A stretch of 64,000 nucleotides of DNA from Beroe forskalii (taxonomy: Eukaryota > Ctenophora > Nuda > Beroida > Beroidae): positions 186,001 through 250,000 of the forward strand of contig WFMF01000153.1 in assembly GCA_011033025.1 (NCBI GenBank), read 5' to 3'. Made by a program: the position numbers and the translations under genes. Positions 11,545-24,000 of this stretch are shown piece by piece; within the stretch, counting starts at the first letter, position 1; the number at the start of each line of letters is the position of its first letter. Under the pieces are notes generated by a model. The model was not told where the DNA came from and did not search any database. It saw nothing but the letters and a program-made list of their open reading frames with translations.

Positions 11545-12499
11545 TTAAACCAGGCTCACTGAACTAACGTTTCTATACTCCTTATTCCTATCCGTGCTCA
11601 TCTCATTCAAATCCAGCTTCTCCAAAACACAGTCCCCGAACTCCTGCATCTCAAACTCCTCCGAAAGGAGGCGAGTAGCGTCCACAGGGCCGTGACGCTG
11701 TGTGTCCGTGTTCCCCCACCGAGCATTGATCAACGTACAGTGGATCTTTATACTCGAACTGTTCCTGTTATTCTCCTCACTCATCAGACCCCGGTCCACA
11801 AAGAACTGAAAACACTGATCCGCCAGGTTCTGTAGCCTCTCTGATTTGTCCAGCAGAACCAGCTCGGAGAACAGCACTCGCACAGCTCCCGGTTCGTCGT
11901 TCATTATTTCCAGGTTTTTCAGCGATGCTCGCAGCGGTTTCCCGCATAAAATGTAGGGGAATCTGGGGTGCGAACTGCGCGAGGGCGTCCCGGGCTGCGC
12001 TCACTTCCTTCTCGCTGAAGAGCTTCAAAACGCCGATAGTGATGTGAAGTTTGGCAGGGATTTGGACTAACTGGGGTGATATTCCCTCGTCAGCACAGAG
12101 ATCCCTGAATTTCGCAAGATTCTCGGTAATATCCGGTGACTTCACCGGAATACACACGAAATGGGTGGGTCTCTCCCGCTTCTTGGCACTCTCCACAATG
12201 CTCTCAATCCTGAACGCAAGAGAAGACAGAGCCTCCTCCGACTGGTACTTCACCCGGACAAAATCCTTGTTCTCACGTGGCTTGGGGACATCGATCTGAG
12301 TGCCTGTTTCCTTCTCTAACCTACTCTTCACTGACCCACCCCTCCCCACGATGTACTTGTGGAAGTGTGACGGGGTGGAGATCTCCTTGGTTACCCACGT
12401 GGGGGACTCAGCTGCTGCAGCAGCTACTTTGCACGTGTTGGGTTCGTCCTCGTAGGGGTCTGCGCGCCAGGACTCCTCTCCTCGGCTTCTCTTCTGATT
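11545..12499 (-). CDS. ASCC1: ASCC1 main exon (KH + 2H phosphoesterase domains), frameshifted
   Basis: Minus-strand coding exon ending with TAA at 11545-11547, entered through CCCCTCAG| at 12500. The KH domain is clear (YIVGRGGSVKSRLEKETG, with a GRGG loop). It is followed by the AKAP7/2H phosphoesterase-like fold with HITIGVL and, in a second frame, IKIHCTLINARWG, the two H-x-T/S-type motifs of the family. The two halves are in different frames and meet at a C4 run (plus-strand GGGG 11956-11959). Reading it as three C joins them into a protein that aligns through GKPL...NLEIMNDEPG. ASCC1 is a subunit of the ASC-1 complex with the ASCC3 helicase, acting in transcription and alkylation-damage repair. 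The change is either a real mutation or a consensus error. Confidence 0.85.
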
Positions 12500-12704
12500 C
12501 TGAGGGGATCAGAATAAAAAGTAGTTCTCTCCTAAAACTCAGCTAATTTAAAAATAAAATCAGTCATTTTCTATGTTTTGTTTTTGAACATCGAGAGCTG
12601 GCAAAATAAGTTATCGAGAAATAAGCTCGTTAAAAATCAGTTATTTTTCAATTTTGAAAAATGGCTCGGGCGTAACGCTTATGTATTATTTTCCAATAAC
12701 ATCT

Positions 12705-12834
12705 GATTCTGATGATGCCTGGTGGTAGTGGTACTGATATTGGAACTGGGGACAGTGGGGACTGGGAGATGGTCAGGTCTGGGACACAGAACTCGGTAAA
12801 CACTGCCGTTCACTGTGCGGAGTTCCGGGGACAT
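12705..12834 (-). CDS. ASCC1: ASCC1 first coding exon (probable)
   Basis: Minus-strand frame starting at ATG 12834 (MSPELRTVNGSVYRV...), resembling the known ASCC1 N terminus (Met, hydrophobic, Pro, then an I/V-NGR/S-YR pattern). A longer start at 12861 is possible. The 3' edge is uncertain: AAT-CAG occurs on both sides of the intron, and the only GT nearby (GAT|GTTATT) requires a weak acceptor to keep frame. Confidence 0.55.
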
Positions 12835-13377
12835 TATGTCGATACCTTCGTCAATCTGCATCCTATTCCTACACGAAGAGGGGCGGTTAAAGGAACACTA
12901 ACACATGGAATTAGGTTGTGACATGAAAACACAAATAATGAATCAGGGATCCTTCACAGAGCCTGCATGCTACGCAATCATCAAATAGGACAGGGAGGGG
13001 GTTTCAAATAATGATCACCCTACACATTACACATTATCGTAACCAATTCAAGTTCAACTACTGATTTTGGGCGGTGGGGGCTTTAAAATCGACCAAAAAT
13101 TGATTGCGTAATATGAGATCAATTGTGAAAAGTACTTATTACTTAAGCAATCAGAAAATATTTTGGGAATAATAAAATATATCATTGAAGAGCATGTAAT
13201 TATTGAATTTCAAAGGAAGTGAAGAAGTCGTTTTGTAAAACAGTTAAAAATAAAATATGTGGAATTAACATAGAAATCCAAAATTTAAATTATAGGCACT
13301 CTTGACTCAATGGGTTTTGTTTCACTAAAAGTACCACACATGGAAGATTCTGCAAGAAAAGGCCCCGAACAGCACAA
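12835..13377. other. intergenic, 5' of ASCC1
   Basis: Probable ASCC1 5' flank, then A/T-rich sequence with nothing recognised. Confidence 0.4.
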
Positions 13378-13692
13378 ATTTGGAATTCTACTGCAATGAA
13401 CGTCTTGGAGTCCGAGCAAAAATTCTACCATTCAATTACAAGGCACAGCGCTCGGTGTCAACTGCATATGACAATTCATTTGGGGTAAAATCTGCTCGGC
13501 TCTGAAACTATTTTGAAGCAAGTCAACACGGTGAAGGAGCTAGAGGCATTCAAGATAGCCCTGGGAGAATTCAAAGCCCAATTGGATAAGCCACCGGTTC
13601 CGGGTAAAACAGTTAAAAATAAAATACTCGACTGGAGCTGTGAACGAGGAAATGAAAGTATGGACATCACTGATCCCAATGGGTTTCGCTAA
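13378..13692 (+). pseudogene. non-LTR retrotransposon reverse-transcriptase C-terminal relic
   Basis: Plus-strand translation in two frames gives the typical end of LINE polymerases: NLEFYCNERLGVRAK, then AYDNSFGVKSARL, a TGA stop, a frame change near 13510, and KQVNTVKELEAFKIALGEF with LDKPPVPG and LDWSC. The NSF/K-A-RLWN and LEAFK/LGEF spacing is characteristic of non-LTR elements. It is truncated at the 5' end and carries at least one stop and one frameshift, so it is inactive. Confidence 0.65.
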
Positions 13693-14550
13693 ACCCTTCA
13701 AAATGTATCAAAATGTATGTATGTAAGAAATCTGTGGTAGGAAAGTAAAAATAAAAAATAGAATATCCAACCTTCGACAATTCATTGAACTTTTCTGTGT
13801 TTGAATTAAGGGAGGGGGGATTAACTGCTGATATACTGGAAAGATTTTGGGATATGATCTAATCCTTGGCCAACTCTTACCCATATTCCAAAATCTGCAT
13901 TTTTAAAATATCAGGGGTGAACCCCCCCCCACCTTTTAAATTTTTATGAATATGAGTTCTTGTCTTATTCTAAACTAGGCCTCAGAAATGAACCATTATT
14001 GATCATCAAGCATATGATCGATATTATGGGCTTTAAATTTGATCAAAGATTTTAAATGAATAATTGAATAAATAATTTCTTTAATTACACAAAATATAAT
14101 TGATATAATTCCTTAAAAATTTAACAAATATGATAAAAGTGGTCCTACCTTTCGATGACTAAGTGAAAATCACACATTTAATCACACATATCATTCTTGG
14201 CGGTAAATTGGTAAAAATTGAATTGTTCACGAATATACCATAAAAAGCACTCTTCAATGAAATTCGTATTTTGTAAGCATTCGGTGCATTGAATATTAAT
14301 TACCGCACCAATTAGATTTAAATAAACAACCAGTTAAACAATATTCAAAACTTATGGATTGGATACATTTTGGTAGCTTTTGATATAAAATTTTCATCTG
14401 AACCGAGACGTTCGCTAAAAATAATGTTCGTAATCCAACTCAAACAATTAACCTACGCTAAGTTAAAAACCAGTCCGATACAGACCACACATTAACATAT
14501 CAGATCGCAGTGCAATATTATCAGATCACAGTGCATAAGATCTTAATGCA
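13693..14550. other. intergenic, A/T-rich
   Basis: No gene recognised. The direct repeat ACAGTTAAAAATAAAATA (13240s and 13610s) just left of this stretch may be linked to the LINE insertion. Confidence 0.4.
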
Positions 14551-15017
14551 TCAGATCGCAGTTTCGCAGAACATCCTATCCCCCTGCTCCCTGACCAACT
14601 CCCCTGACTTGGGGTATGTCTTAAAGAGTGCTGATCCGAGGACAAGGTCAGTGTGTGCCCCCCGACCTGGGAGTCTGATAAGCAGGGTACAGAGCCCCCC
14701 TGAACCCCCGGGGTGCCCTGTCAGATGGAGCTCGTGTACTGCTAGGGGCGTTACTCGGGGCAGGGGCTCGTGCGTGGGAAGTGCCGCGTAACCACGGCAA
14801 CTAGCACGTGTTGAGGAAGTAACGCGTGAGGTAACGCCTGCACTGCGTGAGGTAACGCGTGACGTCACCGTGCTGCGTGAGGTTAGGGAGGTGGGGGGTT
14901 GAGGAGTGAGGTGGTGGGAGGAGGTTTCACTGACGTCGATCTGGAAGCTGACCAGACGTTTGGGAGACTTTTCGAAGCGAGCGGCTCTTCTGACACGCTG
15001 CTGCCACAGGTAAAGAG
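14551..15017 (-). CDS. MEGF8: MEGF8 exon 42: cytoplasmic tail and stop
   Basis: LYLWQQRVRRAARFEKSPKR, a basic stretch after the membrane, then Ser/Thr-rich repeats (TSRVTSR) and a conserved-looking LLIRLPGRG ... TDLVLGSALFK. Stop at 14551. Acceptor CTCTCAG| at 15018. Confidence 0.65.
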
Positions 15018-18000
15018 CTGAGAGGGGTATATAGGTTAATGTGGTCAGGGCAAAAAATAATGAAGAAAAAGATAAAATAATAAAAAAGAAATGAAAGAGA
15101 GCTGGGGTAAAACTAATGTAAGAAACATATATAAGCATAGATTACAAAAAAGGATCCAAATCTATAACAGAACAAAGAAGTAAAGAAAATGGAACGAATG
15201 ACACTGCTCCTGGAATGCAACATCATAATACATTTCGGGATCATATTATTATGAATCATAATAATTAAAAACAATAAAATTGTAAAATTTAAGGTGCTAT
15301 AATATGAACTGCTGCCACAGGTAAAGAGCGAAGCTGATGAGTTTGGCCATGCAGCAGTACGCCATGATGAGGAGGATGAGACCGCTTAGGATCAGGTTGG
15401 AGGTCATGGGTAATGAAATTGGGTTTGAGAGGGGTGCCACTGTATTCGCATTAAACACCCTATAGGGGAAACAAGGGGGTTAAAAGAGGGGCTAACCAGG
15501 GGTTAAAACAGGAGTTCAAAATTAAATAGGGGTTAAAACATTGGTTAAACTTAAAAACAGGTACATAATCCGACCTGAGCATGAGTCTGGACCACTAGGA
15601 AAAGCCCGGAGGTGTTGGGATAGGGGCTGTATTTTAAGAGTCTCCTCTCACAACTAAACTTCCTCACCACGTCACTGTAGTGGTAGTCCACCTTGTCCAC
15701 ACCTGTGGAGTGAGTACTCGGAGAGAAGATTGTGTCACATCAGTGGCGCCACAGTTTATAGCATATTCATTGAGGGGTTCGAAAAATTGGTCGGAGAAAA
15801 TCTTTTTTTAATTCCGGACTTTGCACCATGCAGAACATTTAAGAAATTTCTGTCGTAAGCGATTTCAATAAATGAGTAGGGGGGGGGGGGTTGGAGCTCA
15901 TCTGGTATAATTTACCTGTCAGCCAGATCTGCATTGGTTTGAGTGGCATTTTATTCCCAGTGTTGTAGATAGTCTGCTTCTGAGACCTTATCTTGTGCAC
16001 CTACAGGAAAATGAAATGGGTTTAGGAACATAAAGAAATGACTTAAGGAACGCAAGTGGCCAAGCGATCGTCCACATATTACAGAATCATCATCAATGGG
16101 GCAGAAAAGAGGGGTTTTCAAGCTGTACAACCTCCTCAACTTCGTATCGATGGTATCTGAACTCAAAGTATAACTCATTACACTGCGTGCGGCACTGACC
16201 TCTATCAGAGACACGCCGTACTTCCTCGGGTTAGTCGTAGCATACACCACTCCAGACAAGTTAACCATCTCAATGTAGATCCAGTGTGTAGCCGTGTTCT
16301 CAGCCTTGATGAAGAACGGCCTGGCAGTAATAAACGACCGGATACCATTTCTCAATAAATCCGGTTACTGTTATACGGTTGACTAAAACGGCCCGGATCA
16401 CCGGTATTTTCGGTTTGGGTTCGGTTAACCGAACTTTTCCCTAAACCGAACGGTTAATTGTGAAATCTAAATATTCGGTTGCAGTTTCGGTTTGCTAAGA
16501 ACGCCCAGTTAACCAGTATTTCGGTTGGTTTCCTACCTGGCAGCGCTCACGTTCCCCGTGAAGTTGTAGAGTTTATCCCTCCTCAGGTTCTGATAGCAGA
16601 GGGACCCATTAGTTGGGTGTCCAGTGAACCCCTCCAGACACTTATCACACTGGTGGAGATGGCAGGATCCCGAGTGTGTGCACTTCACCGGGTCCGTCAG
16701 GTAGCTGCTCAGAGTGTTGTCCTCGCACGGGCACTCCAGCCCTGTGTCTCGGTTGCACGTGCGCGCATGCTTGTTGCACGTGCAGGGCGCGCAGCGCGCG
16801 GCCACCTTGTCGAGGAAGTAGAAGGGAGCCTGGCAACGCTCGCAGAGGTCTCCCTCTGTGTTGTTCCGGCAGTTCAAACACTTCACCTGGGAGGACACGT
16901 AGGACTTTACATGATTTTAAAATACCATGAAATGAGTTATATTATGCACTTCCCATGGTCCGATTTTCATGAAACTTAATAATATCGTGCACTTTGAGTT
17001 TGATGACCTTTCAAGTGAATAGCAAAAAAATAATCAAAAGCTCATTTCATCCCAATTTATGGCCAGTTCTAAACTCCAATTTTCGCAACTTAGTGTCTCC
17101 ACTAACCCGGTCGGTAGTGATATGCCCAGTGGTGGATCCCGTTTTGTCCACGCACGTATCGGAGTTGCCATGACACGTCTCCCGGCAGGAGACGCACTTC
17201 CCGCCAGCCCGCACGTAGCCCGCCACACACAGCTCACACTGCCTACCCGCAGTGTTGTTGCGGCACGCCGCGCACGTGCCCTCTGGCGTGCACGCGCTGT
17301 GCCCCATGCACGCGCACGCGGAGTTGCAGTCCACGCCGTAGAAACCAAATTTACACGTGCACGTGTCCACAGCCACGCATGTGCCGTGCACGCAGCCGAG
17401 CCGCGCACACGAGGGCACACACGAGTCCAGCTCCTCGGAGTTCTTCGTACCATTCCTGGAAAACAGGAAATGATTGAAATGCGATGAAATAAAAGTTTCT
17501 TTATCTTTATCATAATATGTTCGTTAGAATACTAAAAACTACATGAAGAAGTATGAAGAAGTTAAGGCATTTAAAAGATCAAAAGGGTGGTTTGACTTAA
17601 AAAGGGAACCGAATTCGCATCTAAAATATTTTCTTATTCTATTGCACCATTCCTTTTCTTTTTCCTTTTTTTCATTATGTGAAAATAATACGCGACAAAA
17701 TGATCCGATTGCAAAGAATGTCGCCCTCATTAATAGTTCTAAGTTCGGTTAATCGGTTTCATTATAGTAATAAAATCGTTGCGTGAGCGTTGCACAATTA
17801 AATTTCTTTGTCCATGCAACCCACGGGTTATAAAAACCATTGCAACTGTTAAGTGACCTACTCAGTTCACTTAAATCGGTATTTCTATTTTCTGGGGTTC
17901 TGAAAGTCCTCGGATATCAAACTTGTTTGTTGCCGTTTTGACCAGTATGATAGTGTTGATCATTCTCGTTTCACTTCCTCGCTGTTTACCCACTTCCGAT

Positions 18001-21000
18001 CTTGATGCCGATGAAGTCTGGGGAAAGGAAAGACCCACCAAATATTCACAAATCAGACGACATTCGGAGGCAGGGAATTCTGTAGGGAATAAGACAATCT
18101 CAGGGCATGAGTTAAAAAGTGAGGAGAAAGTTGCAGGTTTGGATGAGACAATCCAGACTGGTTTAGATGAGGCATTCAAGACTGGTTTAGGCGAGATAAT
18201 CCAGGCTGGTTTAGATGAGACAATCCAGGTTGAGAACACATTTGGTTTAGTTGAGACATTCCAAAGAAGAAGCGGAAGGAGAAAAAGATCCAAGGATATG
18301 GAATCTCCCCGCTCCCCTGATTTACGTAGTTTTGCTAATCCAGGTAATCAGCTATGCTTGAAGTTGATAACACGGCAGTAAACCATTTGCAGTCGTATGA
18401 AAGTGTAACAATGACCCCCTGTTTAACTCACTTAACTACTAAAGGGTCACCAACTCACCAAGGGGTCAGTTCACCAAGGGATCAGTAGGTGTCAGTAGGG
18501 GTTCACCAGGGGTCAGCAGGGGTTCACAAGGGGGTTATTAGGGGTTCACCACAGGTCGGTAGGGGTCAGCAGAGATTCAGTAGGGGTTCATTGGTATGCT
18601 TTCGTACCCATTTGGAAACGTTGCCTTGAGATGCTCCGCAGTTCATGAATCTATTCATTAAGAAAAGTTTACAGGAAAGGGTTAGGATAAAGTTTATTTT
18701 GTTTTAAAAATCGTTATTTTCAGCGAAAGGTCGAATTTCTTGTGAGCTGAGGGAATGGAATGGATTTTTAAAATACGTATGTCATGACGAAAACCACACC
18801 CAAACATTCTACAAATGCATCAAATCCAATCTATACTATGATGAAACTTTCAATACTATTTGCACTGGTGACCCGAAATTTTATCAGGTAAGAGTTTTAT
18901 ATCTCATTATAGTTCATAAAACCTGTTTAGAGAGTTATTTCTTTCGCAGGCACAATTCTTGTTCTTTAAGATTTTAGCAGGCAAGAGTAAAATAATTTTT
19001 CTTAATTGAGTAATTAACCTTGCAAATTCAGGATTCTATGCCAATTACACCAAGAAATTCAATAACCGTTAAAAATACTATTTTTTTTACACAGGTTTGT
19101 GGCATAGTCGAAATGCAGACGCAAAACTCTCCTCTGAAACTCCCTCCTTGCTCTGTGGGGAGTACATTTGCTCCATGGTGGTAACGGGTTACATAGGCCT
19201 GGGCAGCAAAATATCAGGTTACATGTGTGATGGAGTCTCCTTGTGCAGCAACACCAATGTGGATGAGGCTGATTGTGGGGATAATAATCAGAGAGAAGAA
19301 GAAGAAGAAGAAGAAGAAGAAGAAGAAAAGAAGAAGAAAAGAAGAAGAAGAAGAAGAAGAAGAAGAAGAAGAAGAAGAAGAAGAAGAAGAAGAAGAAGGA
19401 GAAGAAGAAAGAAGAAGAAGAAGAAGAAGAAGAAGAAGAAGAAGAAGAAGAAGAAGAAGAAGAAGAAGAAGAAGAAGAAGAAGAAGAAGAAGAAGAAGAA
19501 GAAGAAGAAAACATGCTCGTCACATTGAGAACTGGCAGGACTGTGGCGAGGGATAAGGTTTGCAATGGCGTGTGCAATGCGCTTGACAAAAGGTCGGCTA
19601 ATTGTGAGGACGAAGCCGAGTGCAATGGGTATCGGTATGGCGTGTTCTGTATGACACTTAATTCTCCTTTGTGGTATGTCAGGATGTCCGGAGTTTGTGA
19701 TGGTTTAAGGGACTGTCTCGATGGCGGGGATGAGAAGGGATGTGGGATAACTGAGGACAATATTCAAAGCACTTGCGCGGGAAATGGAAATAATTCCACT
19801 ATTTTTGGTCAGCGATTAGGTGGCCGGAGAATTGTGCTGTTTAATTTCACCAGGTGTTCAATCCAAAACTCGCCTTTAGAGGACGAATACGTGCATTGCG
19901 TAGATTTCATGGACCAGACGAACTGCTCTGATGCAACAAGGGTTGGCGTAACTTGCAATATAAACAACTTCGTTTCAACAGTATCTCAACAAATGATATG
20001 TGCAGGGAAGAGTCAACTATGCGATGACAACATGGAAAACCTGTGTTTCACAACCTCTGAAGGTTGCTTCCTCCACAAGCACAGGTTCTGTGATGGGTTT
20101 GAGGACTGTCCAGATGGCAGTGACGAGTCAGGCCCCAAGTGACCCCAAGTGTTTTCACCTAACCATAACAAAGTGTTTCAGGAAAGGGAACCCTGAGATG
20201 AAGCTCAGGCCACTACCACTGTCCTGGCTGGGGGATGGGGTAATGGACTGCTTGGATGGGAAGGATGAGGTGAGAACTGGGTGGCCAACTTGTGGAAGAG
20301 GCCTTACAGAACACATCGTTATTAGCAATGCTACATGCAGAGATGTGTTTATGTGTAAGGGAAGCAGTGTCAACTTTGTGGATTATGGTAGTTTGTGTGA
20401 TGGAGCTGAGAGTTGTGGGTCTGAGAACAGTGTCTGCAAGGTGTCAAGGAGCCTGCCAGAAGTCTTCACTTCCGTTTATCACTTCAAATATCACCAAACT
20501 AAGAACTTGCTTTATTGTCTACCGGGAATGGCAGGGCTTGTTGTGCTCAAAAAGGATTCTTGCCCCTTACATTCACCTTTTCGGTATCCGATCAGGCACA
20601 AAGTACTGGGTTTTGTGGATTCACAGCGACCGAAGCTAAAACTACCGGCAAACAAGCACAACCTGTGATAACATGTACGGAGAAACATACGTCTTCATGA
20701 GCTGTACCGGATCTTGTTATGATTCTCAGTGTCCTCTGACAGAGTCTCCGAATTTAGGTTTATGTCACAGTCAATTCCCTCAAACGCTCGCAAGAACATA
20801 CGCTAGTGATACCACAGGTAATGCATATCTGGCATATGTGATAAGATCACACAATTCCTACCACAATGACATCTTTGTTTGCGAGAAGACCAATAAATGC
20901 ATTCCTTATTCCAAGGTTTGTGATCTTGTGGATGATTGTGGTGACTTTGCCGATGAGGCTCGGTGCAACAACCACTTCCAGTGTGCGAATAAGATGCTCA

Positions 21001-24000
21001 TGATACCGAAACCTCACAAATGCGACGGTGTTTTCCATTGTCTGGATTTCTCCGATGAGTGTAATGACGAATGCTCTAAACAGCTGCTGGACGGGTGGTT
21101 TCTGAAGTTGGTGTCGTGGGTGTACGGGATTCTAGCTGTCCTACTCAATACGACAAACATATGTCGATGCATTTCGAAGATACCAAAATGTAGAAATACT
21201 CGAACCCTAAGCAACAAAGTATGGGTTTTACTCATCAGTTCTGGTGACATCGTGATTGGACTATATCTCTTAATCGTTGCAGTCAATGATTTCCATTATG
21301 GCGATACCTTTTGTCACATGCAAGCCACTTGGAGGACTGGGAACTTTTGCTCCTTTCTAGGAATCATTAGCACCCTAGGTTCCCTCATTTCCATGATCTC
21401 CATGACCTTAATGAGTGTTATAAGATTCCGTGAAATAACCAGAGCTTCCCATCTCATCCCCTCTACGACCGTTACAAAACTGTATTCACTGAAACTTGGG
21501 ATGGCCTGTTGGCTCGTTGCCAGCATATCTTTTTCGTGTCAACAGTTCCAATCTTCAGCTACTTTGAGGATTTCTTCATCAACGGGTTGAGTTATGACCC
21601 AGAACTGAAACTCTTCATTGGATTCCCGGATAAGAGCATGCATTTGGCTATAATAGATGCTTATAGCGGTCGCGTTAAAGCACGTCTTTTAAGCTGGGAT
21701 ACAATAAAGAGCTTGATACAGGAAATGTTCTCCAATGATTATGGCGGAATTTCACATCAGATGAGAACTGTCGAGTTTTACGGAAATAATGCGTGCTTTT
21801 TCAAATATTTTGTGACATCAAAAGATCCTCAGCGATTCTTCGTTTGGTGTTTCCAAGGGATTTATTTCATATGCCTTTTGATAATTGGAGTCAGTTACTT
21901 TTCAATTGCAGCAGTTGCAAAGGACATTGGTGCGAATGTGGCTGGAGCAAAGATTGTGAGCAGAAACCAAAAAACCCAACGAAAAATTCAAATCATGATC
22001 GCAACTGATTTTATCTGTTGGTTTCCTTCATCATAATATGTATCCTACATTCCTTCGAAGTAGTGGATGCAACAGATTGGTATTCCGTCATATCAATCGT
22101 TATCCTTCCCATAAACTCTGTTCTCAATCCATTATTTTACGATGATGTATATCTAAATATATTCGGGAGCTTCAAACGTAAATGGGTAGCAGCAGGCATC
22201 CAGTTTTTCCACAAAATATCATGCTCTACAAAGCTGCCATCTACCGATGAATCTGTGCAACTCCGGAATATTGAGACAATGATAACAGCTGACCCTAAGG
22301 TACCAGCAACTACACTTAGTGAGGAGATTGGGGGTGAGAAAGTTGCTGAAGCTAAATTACCAGCAATTACAGAGCCTCCTAATGAGCAAGCAGATAAGCA
22401 AGACCAAAGTGGATTAGGAACACCTACAATTGGCAGTGCTGTAAGCAAAGTAAGTTGTTTTGATGACCAAAATTTCTTTTAACTGCTCAAGAGCTGTTTG
22501 AAACCCCTAAAATTTCATAGTTTTGATGCAGGTAGATAAACAAGAATTGCGCCTGCCGGCGCATTTCTTGTGCCCTTTGTTCCGGTATGCAGGCGCTTAA
22601 TTTCCTGTTCCCCGGGGCTGGTATAAAACATGCTGTCATTTGATCGTTGACCATTGTCCGTCTCATTTACTGACATGATGAGTTGACGATAAAACACTGC
22701 TATCAAGTGTCACACTGTCACATCATAATACCAAAGTACCAATATCATTGAATCAATTTTATAAATATTCGTTCATAAGTATAGACTGAAAACAATAATT
22801 GTGCTCATTTTCTCTAACATCGGCGAGCGCTTAAATTTCAGGAAAGTTCGTACGTGATCACAAATCGCACGTGCATTTTATTGCGCGCGCAACACCTGCC
22901 ATGTTCTGTTTGCGCGCAACACCTGCCATGTTCTGTTTCCCGTTTACGCGCGTACCCATTCATTCTTGGTTGTTTCCTTTTGAGTTTTGTGTGATATCTC
23001 GTGCTCTTATTTATCAAGCGTTTCCATTTATGACAATGATTATATCATACGAAATCGCATTATTTTCTGTCCTTGCAAGTTTCTGCAGTTTGAGTTTATA
23101 TTGCTCAGCTATCACAGTCAGCTCACTTTAAAATAAAATAAAAAAATAAAAAAAACTTGATCAAGGATTTCTCATGGTGACTATTGATATTCAACCAAAT
23201 GCAATGTACTTCCTGGGCGTCGAAATATGTGATTTTAAGATCAACCTTGCCAACTTGAAGATAAAGAGAAGGATTACTAACCAAGATCGAAGGGTCGGAT
23301 ATCGTAAATTAATCAGGTACCGGGACAAAATTTCATCTCTCACTTTCCTCAGTACAATTGCTAAGGTCAATCATCATTGATCGAACTCAAATTGCTCATT
23401 GTCAATTGTCTCTTATTTAATAGAAAAAATGTTAATTTGATCGAAACCCAATCAAATTTGATGGAGTTTCCTAGAAAATCGTTAGACATTCGTGCACCTC
23501 TTGTCCTTGACAAATTTGGTAAAATATGATGAATATTATGAATATTATGAAAAAGAATCAATTTCCAAATTTTTACATTAGGATGGACAGAGGATCGAAC
23601 CGGAACACCAGTAACTCAGTAAGCTAGCTGCAGTGCACACCGTACCGGATGCCACTACACCAAGCTATATTGGCGCGAGTGATATTATAAAGGAGCAGTT
23701 GAATGTATGAAAATGGAGCATACATACACACATACACATTACATACCAAATTCCGTCGCACCACCTATTTCAGATTTAACAGTACGCGTAAAGGTAGTAT
23801 ACACACAACCCCAAAATACACGATCTCTGCTAACCTTTTCTCAATGCCTTTTTGTAAAACAAAAACGCGATTGGGAACAGGAAAAAATAAATCAAATTGA
23901 AATGACTTTGTGACCATTAACATTTTTGGGGTGATGTTGCAATGCTTCATGTTAAAAACACATCAATTATTGTTGTTTGAAAACCCTTTAATAACATATC

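Noticed and set aside
16676-17487. Plus-strand Cys/Arg-rich frames opposite MEGF8 exons 36-37
   Set aside because: Antisense shadows of the laminin-EGF exons, without splice logic.
19059-19760. Poly-Ser/poly-Phe/poly-Leu minus-strand frame
   Set aside because: Shadow of the GAA tract; no conserved sequence on that strand.
23581-23680. Functional tRNA gene
   Set aside because: A and B boxes are present but the cloverleaf stems cannot be drawn cleanly; treated as a SINE.
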